From Pseudomonadota bacterium (GTDB taxonomy: Bacteria; Myxococcota_A; Polyangia; Polyangiales; Ga0077539): 9,911 bases of DNA. The notes under the pieces are model-generated. The model ran no database searches, had not been told where the DNA came from, and saw only the letters and a program-made list of their open reading frames with translations. The stretch is taken from the NCBI GenBank assembly GCA_023428035.1, contig JAEYZO010000418.1:1-9911 (forward strand), read 5' to 3'. Both the position numbers and the translations under genes were made by a program. Shown piece after piece: positions 4,854-9,911 of the stretch (its first letter is position 1; each line of letters starts with the position of its first letter).

Positions 4854-6030
4854 TCGGGTAGCAGACGCCGCCGCCGCTATCGAGCGGGATGCACTCGTAG
4901 CCCGCGCGGCAGGTGCCCATCCCGGTGCCGGTGCAGTTGCGCAGGCACACCAGGGGGTTCGTCGCGTCGGAGGGGTCTTCGTCGACGCAGGTGCCGTTCG
5001 GGCCGCACTCGTTGGTGTTGGTGCACACCGCCGTGCAGTACCCGCCGGGGAAGCCGTTCGAGTCGAGCGCGCAGAGCGGGTTGGGCCCGGGGCACTCGCT
5101 CATCGCGGTGCAGGGCCGCCCCGGCTCGCGCAGGTCCGTCCCGCTCACGCAGCTCGAGCTACGGCAGGCGCCGCCGCCGGAGCACACCCGCCCGCAGCCG
5201 CCGCAGTTGTTGGAGTCGGTCTGCGGGTTCACGCAGGTGGAGCCGCAGGCGATCTCCGGCGAGGTGCAGGTGGGCCCCGGAGCGATGCACTGCCCGCTCG
5301 TGCACATCGCCGCGCCGGCGCAGGCGTTGTCGCAGCGGCCGCAGTGCTGCTGGCTGCTGGCCACGTTCACGCACGACGACCCGCAGCAGGTGAGCCCCGC
5401 CGCGCAGGCGCAGGTGCAGGTGCCGTTGGTGCAGAGCTGACCCGCGGTGCACGCGCGGCCGCAGGCGCCGCAATTGTTGTTGTCGGTCTGCGGGTCGACG
5501 CACTCCATCCCGCACATGAGCCGCGGGGGGTTGCACGCGGTGATGTTCATGCACGCCCCGCCGAGGCAGGCCTGCATCGAGCCGCAGCGGCGGCCGCACT
5601 CGCCGCAGTTCTCGGAGTCGGTCGCGGGGTTCACGCAGCTCCCGGCGCAGAGGAGGCGCGGGGCGTTGCAGACGATCATCGGCGCCTCGCAGGCGCCGTT
5701 CACGCACGCCTGCCCCGACGGACAGCTCGTGCCGCAGGCGCCGCAGTTGGTGCTGTCGCTGCGAGGGTCGACGCAGATCGCGCCGCACATCATCCGGGGG
5801 GCGCTACAGGCGCTGGAGCCCGTGTCGTCAGGGGGCGAGACCACGTCGACGCCGGGGTCGCCCGTGTCCGTCGGCGAGCCGGTGTCGTTGGGTGGGGTGC
5901 CCGAGTCGGCGCCGGTCATCGAGCCCGTGTCGCCGGGCGGATTGATCGGCCCGCCGCCGCCGCCCCCTCGAGCCGAGCACCCGAGCGCCCAGAGGGCGCC
6001 CACCAGAAAGAGTCCGTTCCGTAGAAGCAT
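4846..6030 (-). CDS. Cys-rich (Stig1-like) secreted lipoprotein with five repeated modules
   Basis: The 394-aa product starts with a short lipoprotein signal peptide ending in WALGC, so lipidation is predicted at Cys18; Ser at +2 fits outer-membrane sorting. Residues 21-74 form a Gly-rich then Asp-Thr-Gly-rich disordered linker (GDTG, NDTG, TDTG, DDTG). Residues 75-294 hold five modules with CG.CV.P.tDs.NCG.CG-type sequence, like the Stig1-type repeats common in myxobacterial secreted proteins. Residues 295-394 form a different 12-Cys module containing GGYCTAVC and CRAGYEC. I count 55 Cys in all, 54 in the mature exported part, an even number that suits full disulfide pairing. The ATG at 6030 is supported by AAGGA (complement of 6037-6041) 6 bp upstream and by a promoter at 6094-6121. 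Function is unknown; cell-surface binding or adhesion is a guess. Confidence 0.9.
   Translation of the reverse strand: MLLRNGLFLVGALWALGCSARGGGGGGPINPPGDTGSMTGADSGTPPNDTGSPTDTGDPGVDVVSPPDDTGSSACSAPRMMCGAICVDPRSDSTNCGACGTSCPSGQACVNGACEAPMIVCNAPRLLCAGSCVNPATDSENCGECGRRCGSMQACLGGACMNITACNPPRLMCGMECVDPQTDNNNCGACGRACTAGQLCTNGTCTCACAAGLTCCGSSCVNVASSQQHCGRCDNACAGAAMCTSGQCIAPGPTCTSPEIACGSTCVNPQTDSNNCGGCGRVCSGGGACRSSSCVSGTDLREPGRPCTAMSECPGPNPLCALDSNGFPGGYCTAVCTNTNECGPNGTCVDEDPSDATNPLVCLRNCTGTGMGTCRAGYECIPLDSGGGVCYPTG
5149..5808 (-). repeat. Five protein-level Cys-rich modules with identical cysteine spacing
   Basis: Each module has eight Cys spaced C-x6-C-x3-C-x9-C-x2-C-x3-C-x5-C-x4-C. The modules cover residues 75-114, 121-160, 166-205, 209-248 and 255-294. 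Linkers between modules are 6, 5, 3 and 6 residues. The fourth module is the most divergent and adds two Cys (207 and 215). Between the conserved Cys, sequence is only partly kept, so the modules arose by old duplication rather than recent expansion. Confidence 0.9.
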
Positions 6031-6093
6031 CGTGATTCCTTGTCGCGTAGGAGCGCGGCCCGCCGCCCGACGGTGGCCGATATGTGGGGCCGG

Positions 6094-6121
6094 AAAGTAG
6101 ACCGCCAGACCCTCACGTCAA
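6094..6121 (-). promoter_or_regulatory. Sigma70-like promoter of the Cys-rich lipoprotein gene
   Basis: On the minus strand, TTGACG (complement of 6116-6121; 5 of 6 matches to TTGACA) is followed after 16 bp by TACTTT (complement of 6094-6099; T, A and final T conserved). Transcription would start near 6087, giving a leader of roughly 55 nt with an AAGGA ribosome binding site. It lies in the 132-bp gap after the lyase gene, so the Cys-rich gene can be transcribed on its own. Confidence 0.5.
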
Positions 6122-6147
6122 GCACCGCGGAGGCCCCTCGGGCGGCG

Positions 6148-6170
6148 GGTCAGCGCCGGCGGTCAGCGCC
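6148..6170. repeat. 10-bp direct repeat across the lyase stop codon
   Basis: GGTCAGCGCC occurs at 6148-6157 and again at 6161-6170, offset by 13 bp. The second copy contains the stop codon of the minus-strand lyase gene (TGA, complement of 6163-6165). The first copy holds another TGA in a different frame. It looks like a small local duplication. Confidence 0.6.
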
Positions 6171-7842
6171 CCGCGACGCGCTCGTCGGAGAGCCACGCGA
6201 GGTAGCACTCGAGGTTGGTATATCCCTCGGCGCCGGTGAGGTAGACCGAGAGCTCGGTGCCGTTGTGGTCCTGGGCGCGCGGGTCGAGGCCGTAGCGCAG
6301 CTCCCACTCGTCGGGCATCCCGTCGTCGTCGGAGTCGACGGGCGGGGGCGGCGGGGTCGTGAACGAGAGGCGCAGCGCGTCGCCCGCGGGGTTGCGGCTC
6401 GCGGAGGTCATGGCGATGGCCTCGTCGGCCACGGCCTGCATCAGCCGCGTGTCCATCGGGTCGCGGGGGAACGCGCCGACGTTGTCGACCATGTGCTGCC
6501 GCAGCGCCGACGCGGGGATGTACTCCACGTCGTCGAAGGGGTGCCGCTCCGCGCGCCCCCACGAGGGCCGCGACGCCGAGGGGCTCGATCCCCTGAAGTC
6601 GTTGCAGCACCAGTTGAACTGCCAGTCGCTGCGGGTCGGGTACAGGTTCGAGTGGTTGTCCGAGAAGAACGCCGTCGAGCGGCCCGTCGGGTTGCGGAAC
6701 CAGATGAGCCCGTACGAGTACGTCGACCGGGCGTAGCTGACGTTCCCCACCCAGTTGAGGTGGTAGTAGACCGGCGACCCCGAGGAGTCGTCGTTGAGCC
6801 CGTTGGTGTGCTTCGTCTCGATGTAGAAGTACTGGTCCCAGATGAGGTTGTTCGAGATCTCGATGTCGAGGGTCGTGCCCGCCGCCGCGCCGCTCTCGCG
6901 CGAGAGCTCGGGGTAGCGGCCCATCAAGCGGTTCCAGTTGTTCCTGAGGAACGAGAGGCGGTCGAGGCCGTAGCCCGCGGCTGGGTTGGAGTAGTTCACC
7001 AGCACCCCGCCGTACTGCGCGTGGCCGCCCACGGTCTCGGCGAGGATGGTGTTCTGGATGGTGATGTTGTTCGCGAACGACACCTCCATCGCCTCGTCGC
7101 CCGCGTTGCCGATCGAGCAGTGGTCGACGACGGTGTTGCGCGTGTAGCGCAGGCGCATCCCGTCGTCGCCGCTGGGCCGCGACCGGATGTGGCGGATCAC
7201 CACGTTGTCGACGCCGTTCACCCGCGAGCCGCAGCTCTGGTCGCAGTACGGGTCCTCGTTGATGTAGAGCCCGCGGATGATCACCCCCCCGGGCGAGGTC
7301 TGCCCAGCGATGGTGACGTCGCCCCGGCGGATCCACACCGGCCCCGGGATTACCCCGCTCACGCGGAAGAGCACGTAGCGCGGGCCGCTCATGGACATGG
7401 CCGCGGAGAACGAACCCGCTCCGCTCGCGTTGAGGTTGGTGACGTACACCACCCTCCCCCCGCGCCCCCCGGTGGCGCCAGCGCCGAAGCCCATCGCCCC
7501 GGGGAAGGCCCTCAGCGGACGGGTGGGCGTAGGCCGCGGGCCGAGGTCCACACGCGGCACGTCGCGGACGACCGCGGGCGTGTCGACCCCCGCGCCGGAG
7601 TCCATCACCCGCCCCGCGTCGGGCCCCGCGACCTGCGCGTCGGTGGGCGAGACGAGGTCCATCGGGTCGAGGGCGTCGTCGAGGGCCTCGCCGAGGTCGG
7701 TCTCGACGGTCGCGTCGTCGAAGGGCAGCGCGCCCGCGTCACCGTCGGCCAGCGCCGGGAAGGTGATGCGCCCGCTCGCGATCGGTTCGCACCCGATCAT
7801 CGGCGCCGTCGTCAGGGTCGCCAGGAGGAGTTGGAGGCGCAT
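6163..7842 (-). CDS. Pectate lyase-like (PL1 family) lipoprotein with C-terminal calcium-type motif
   Basis: The 559-aa product is a predicted secreted polysaccharide lyase that would cleave pectate or a related uronan by beta-elimination. A short signal peptide ends in APMIGC, with lipidation predicted at Cys18, followed by an Asp/Ala-rich linker to about 110. The PL1 right-handed beta-helix begins at 112 with AFPGAMGFGAGATGGRGG and VTNLNASGAGSF, which is highly characteristic. Further family signs are VSGVI, IAGQTSPGGVIIRG (178-191), VVDHCSIGNAGDEAMEV (238-254), and GRYP at 308-311, where Arg309 fits the catalytic Arg of R-x-P. After a Pro run (497-501) comes DSDDDGMPDEWE (503-514) and GYTNLECYL (540-548), a calcium-binding-type tail often seen on PL1 enzymes. 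The frame is open far upstream, but the ATG at 7842 is chosen because it gives the signal peptide; no clear ribosome binding site precedes it. Confidence 0.9.
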   Translation of the reverse strand: MRLQLLLATLTTAPMIGCEPIASGRITFPALADGDAGALPFDDATVETDLGEALDDALDPMDLVSPTDAQVAGPDAGRVMDSGAGVDTPAVVRDVPRVDLGPRPTPTRPLRAFPGAMGFGAGATGGRGGRVVYVTNLNASGAGSFSAAMSMSGPRYVLFRVSGVIPGPVWIRRGDVTIAGQTSPGGVIIRGLYINEDPYCDQSCGSRVNGVDNVVIRHIRSRPSGDDGMRLRYTRNTVVDHCSIGNAGDEAMEVSFANNITIQNTILAETVGGHAQYGGVLVNYSNPAAGYGLDRLSFLRNNWNRLMGRYPELSRESGAAAGTTLDIEISNNLIWDQYFYIETKHTNGLNDDSSGSPVYYHLNWVGNVSYARSTYSYGLIWFRNPTGRSTAFFSDNHSNLYPTRSDWQFNWCCNDFRGSSPSASRPSWGRAERHPFDDVEYIPASALRQHMVDNVGAFPRDPMDTRLMQAVADEAIAMTSASRNPAGDALRLSFTTPPPPPVDSDDDGMPDEWELRYGLDPRAQDHNGTELSVYLTGAEGYTNLECYLAWLSDERVAGR

Positions 7843-7968
7843 CGGGCGAGAGACGATGCCACCGATCGCAACTTTCCCGCAATTCTCTGGAGCTCTCGCG
7901 TACACCCGCGAGGACAGGACGGCGAAGCCATGCCCGAGGGGTGCGGCGGGGTGTAGCATCGCGGGCCC
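7843..7968. promoter_or_regulatory. Divergent promoter region between lyase and LamG-like lipoprotein genes
   Basis: This 126-bp gap must serve both divergent starts. Its part around 7869-7894 is less GC-rich than the surroundings. An inverted repeat, CTCGCG (7895-7900) and CGCGAG (7907-7912) with a 6-bp spacer, sits near the middle and could be a shared operator. I could not identify convincing -35/-10 pairs or Shine-Dalgarno sites on either side. Confidence 0.4.
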
Positions 7969-9681
7969 ATGGCCCGATCCACTCATGCTCTTCGGCCTCG
8001 CGCGGCGTCGCTCGCGGGCGCCTGCTTCACGGTCGTCGCGTCGATGGCGCTCGCGGGGTGCCCGACCCGCGGCAACTCGAACGTGATGACCGAGGAAGAC
8101 AGCGGCCAGTTCAAGGAAGACACGGGCCCCGTAGAAGACCTCGGGGGCGACGACGACACGGGGAACCCGCCCGAGGACGCCGGTAACCCGCCCGAGGACG
8201 CCGGTAACCCGCCCGAGGACACGGGAGGCCCGATGGACGTCGGGACACCCATGGACGTCGGGACCCCCATGGACACGGCGGGCCCGGGCGAGGGCGGGCA
8301 CACCCCCGCCCCGGTGGACCGGCCGACGCTGCCGAGCTGCCCGACGGCGATGCCGCCGACGCGCACCGACCCCTGCCCGGGCGTGGCCTCGTGCGGGCTC
8401 CCGTCGTCGGCGACGGTGCGGGTGACCGGCGCCACGACCACGCTCACCGATCACCAGGTGCTGGTGACCCTCCCCCCGTCGGTGCGGAGCGCGGTCGGCG
8501 CGGCCTGCGACCGGATGGTCTTCCGAGCCGCGGGCGGGGCGTGGGCTCCACACTGGGTGCAGAGCTGCGCGATGGGCACGGTCTGGGTGCGAGCGCCGAG
8601 CATCGCCGCGGGCGCCGCGACCACGCTCACCCTGCACTACGGCGGGTCGACCGCGGTGGCCGCGGCCAACAGCTACGACGACACCTTCGATCGCGTCCCG
8701 CTCGGAGCGCGCGACCTGCTAGGGGCGTGGACCTTCGACGAGGGCACCGGCGCCGTCACCTGCCCCGCCGCGGGCACGGCGCCCTTCGACGCGTACATCC
8801 ACTACACGCCCTACAACGACCCGCAGACCGACGTCACGACCCGGCCCGAGCTCTGGAGCAACGACGCCCCACCGTCGATCCTCAACGCCTCGGCGCGGTT
8901 CACCCGCGGGCAGCACTCGCTGAACTTTCCCCGGCACCCGGTGACCCCCGCGGCGGGGGTGATGTCTCCGAACCGCCTGGTGAACTGGCAGACCCGAGGC
9001 GCGGGGCCCTTCGACACCGCGACGCGGCAGCTCACGGTGGGGATCTGGGTCTACGCCGACAACCCCGCGAACGCCTTCGGAGACAACTTCCAGACGGTGG
9101 TCTGCCAGGGGATGCCCGAGCTCTCCGTGCGGCAGTCGGTGTTCCCCGACGCCAACGTGATCGACAACTCGATCTTCAACTCCTGGGCGATCTTCTTCCG
9201 CTCCGACAACGACGAGGACACCTTCTTCCAGGGCAACTCCTGCGTAGCTCCCTGCACCCACGTCGACTCGTACGCGCACATCACCACGCGCGAGCCGCTC
9301 AACCGCGCGGCCTTCGCGGGTCGCTGGCACTTCCTCGCCATCACCGTCGACACCACCACCGCGCCCCACGCCACGCGCCGCAGCTACTACGACGGCCAGA
9401 CCTACACCTTCCCCACGGACCTCGACCTCTTCCCCGAGGACGTCTACTGCCCCATGGGCACCGGCCGCTGCGACTGGCCGCCCGAGGCGCCGATCCAGTA
9501 CTACCCCGCGCCGGTCGTGCTCGGCGCCGACATGAACGACGGCGAGCCGCAGCTCGGCCTCGAGGGTCGCGTCGACGACCTGTTCATCATCAACCGCGCG
9601 ATCTCTCCCGACGAGATGCGCGCGTACCGCGAGCGTCGCCGCTACACCGCCGACACCCTCACGGTCACCGTCACGCCCTGA
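7969..9681 (+). CDS. DUF2341/LamG-like surface lipoprotein, probable glycan-binding
   Basis: The 570-aa product has a signal peptide ending in MALAGC (lipidation predicted at Cys31) and an acidic, repeat-rich linker at about 40-115 (EDTG, NPPEDAG, MDVGTP). Residues 145-235 resemble DUF2341: HQVLVTLPP, then HWVQSCAMGTVWVRAPSI and a TLTLHYGG strand. Residues 250-555 look like a LamG/concanavalin-type jelly roll: LLGAWTFDEGTG at the start, LTVGIWVYAD (355-363), GRWHFLAITVD (451-461), YYDGQ, and LEGRVDDLFIINRAISPDEMRAYR (531-554) at the end, all typical landmarks. No catalytic motif is visible, so binding of a glycan or surface polymer is likely. The ATG at 7969 is the first possible start because an in-frame TAG lies at 7954-7956. 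It is divergent from the PL1 lyase, suggesting a joint role in polysaccharide use. Confidence 0.88.
   Translation: MARSTHALRPRAASLAGACFTVVASMALAGCPTRGNSNVMTEEDSGQFKEDTGPVEDLGGDDDTGNPPEDAGNPPEDAGNPPEDTGGPMDVGTPMDVGTPMDTAGPGEGGHTPAPVDRPTLPSCPTAMPPTRTDPCPGVASCGLPSSATVRVTGATTTLTDHQVLVTLPPSVRSAVGAACDRMVFRAAGGAWAPHWVQSCAMGTVWVRAPSIAAGAATTLTLHYGGSTAVAAANSYDDTFDRVPLGARDLLGAWTFDEGTGAVTCPAAGTAPFDAYIHYTPYNDPQTDVTTRPELWSNDAPPSILNASARFTRGQHSLNFPRHPVTPAAGVMSPNRLVNWQTRGAGPFDTATRQLTVGIWVYADNPANAFGDNFQTVVCQGMPELSVRQSVFPDANVIDNSIFNSWAIFFRSDNDEDTFFQGNSCVAPCTHVDSYAHITTREPLNRAAFAGRWHFLAITVDTTTAPHATRRSYYDGQTYTFPTDLDLFPEDVYCPMGTGRCDWPPEAPIQYYPAPVVLGADMNDGEPQLGLEGRVDDLFIINRAISPDEMRAYRERRRYTADTLTVTVTP
8161..8223 (+). 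repeat. Three 21-bp in-frame repeats encoding the acidic linker
   Basis: Units at 8161-8181, 8182-8202 and 8203-8223 share AACCCGCCCGAGGAC and encode [G]NPPED[A/T] three times. The DNA is nearly identical between copies, so the array is recent and could change in copy number without shifting frame. Confidence 0.9.
8233..8268 (+). repeat. Two 18-bp in-frame repeats in the same linker
   Basis: ATGGACGTCGGGAC followed by ACCC or CCCC occurs at 8233-8250 and 8251-8268, encoding MDVGTP twice. A third partial copy (ATGGACACGG) follows. Confidence 0.85.
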
Positions 9682-9705
9682 GCGCGCGCGTGCTGAACAG
9701 ATGAC

Positions 9706-9721
9706 CCGAGCCCTCGCTCGG
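9706..9721. terminator. Hairpin between the LamG-like gene and the next ORF
   Basis: CCGAGC (9706-9711), loop CCTC, GCTCGG (9716-9721): a perfect 6-bp stem with a 4-nt loop, 24 bp after the stop codon. No T-tract follows, and it ends 9 bp before the next gene's Shine-Dalgarno, so it might instead affect that gene. Confidence 0.35.
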
Positions 9722-9740
9722 TGCTACGACGGAGGCCACC

Positions 9741-9911
9741 ATGCGCCCGCGTCGCCCCCCGCGTGAGGCGTGGTCCGAGCCGGCCTCGCCCGACGACCCG
9801 CCCCCCGCCGAGCCCGTCGACCTGCCCCCCCTCGACCTCGCCGACCTCGGCGACGAGCTCCGACCCTCGAGCGCGAGCGCGGCGCGGCGCGACCCTCGGC
9901 CGCTGTCGGTC
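9741..9911 (+). CDS. Pro-rich protein of unknown function, 3' end outside the window
   Basis: An ATG at 9741 follows GGAGG (9731-9735) by 5 bp and opens a frame that continues to the window edge, 57 codons. The visible part begins MRPRRPPREAWSEPAS and continues with Pro/Asp/Leu-rich sequence (DLPPLDLADLGDEL). It has no signal peptide or membrane segment and looks like a disordered N-terminal region. Function cannot be inferred. The good ribosome binding site and lack of stops support a real gene. Confidence 0.6.
   Translation, partial: MRPRRPPREAWSEPASPDDPPPAEPVDLPPLDLADLGDELRPSSASAARRDPRPLSV

Noticed and set aside
4782..5440. Plus-strand open frames opposite the Cys-rich lipoprotein
   Set aside because: They are Arg/Ser- or Pro/Gln-rich shadows; the minus strand has a signal peptide, regular Cys modules, promoter and ribosome binding site.
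6040..7956. 638-codon open frame on the plus strand opposite the lyase gene
   Set aside because: Its translation is Arg/Val/Ala/His-rich low complexity without motifs, whereas the minus strand encodes an unmistakable PL1 lyase.
7843..8637. N-terminal extension of the lyase frame upstream of 7842
   Set aside because: The extra 265 codons overlap the divergent lipoprotein gene, have no domain, and would bury the signal peptide that begins at 7842.
8391..9704. 437-codon plus-strand frame overlapping the LamG-like gene
   Set aside because: Arg/Ala/His-rich low-complexity shadow in another frame of a gene with clear lipoprotein and LamG landmarks.

Overview
The window is very GC-rich, with almost every third codon position G or C and weak or absent Shine-Dalgarno sites before several genes. 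It also carries secreted lipoproteins with Asp-Thr-Gly / Asp-Ala-Gly linkers and a Stig1-like Cys-rich protein. Together these suggest a chromosomal segment of a myxobacterium-like Myxococcota (Polyangiales/Sandaracinaceae type). This assignment rests on style only, because no rRNA or marker gene is present.

Left part (1-3773, + strand): a compact four-gene operon. It holds an AMP-forming acyl ligase (5' end outside the window), a stand-alone acyl carrier protein, and two alpha/beta-hydrolase-fold proteins. The gene set resembles the accessory cassette known from exosortase A / PEP-CTERM exopolysaccharide loci: the ligase would load an acyl (or aminoacyl-like) group onto the carrier and the two hydrolase-fold proteins would handle or proofread it. 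No exosortase or glycosyltransferase is visible here. The first hydrolase has Arg at the nucleophile elbow and no C-terminal His, so it looks catalytically dead. The second has a Cys nucleophile and a plausible His.

Middle (3774-4087): a 314-bp gene-free stretch. It contains a terminator-like hairpin, eight in-register 22-bp tandem repeats, a 25-bp dyad, and a strong ribosome binding site with a three-codon mini-ORF. A 209-aa protein of unknown function follows (4088-4717, +); it may contain a degenerate receiver-like fold.

Right part (4846-9681): three predicted secreted lipoproteins. On the minus strand are a PL1-type pectate/pectin lyase lipoprotein (6163-7842) and, downstream with its own sigma70-like promoter, a lipoprotein with five Cys-rich modules of identical cysteine spacing (4846-6030). 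Divergent from the lyase, across 126 bp, is a DUF2341/LamG-like lipoprotein (7969-9681, +). The lyase and LamG-like proteins together suggest polysaccharide degradation and binding at the cell surface. A Pro-rich partial ORF begins at 9741 and runs off the right edge.

No tRNA, rRNA, CRISPR array, insertion sequence or phage gene was seen. The window is mostly ordinary myxobacterial accessory coding sequence. The least explained elements are the 22-bp repeat array and the unusual pair of hydrolase-fold proteins next to a carrier protein.
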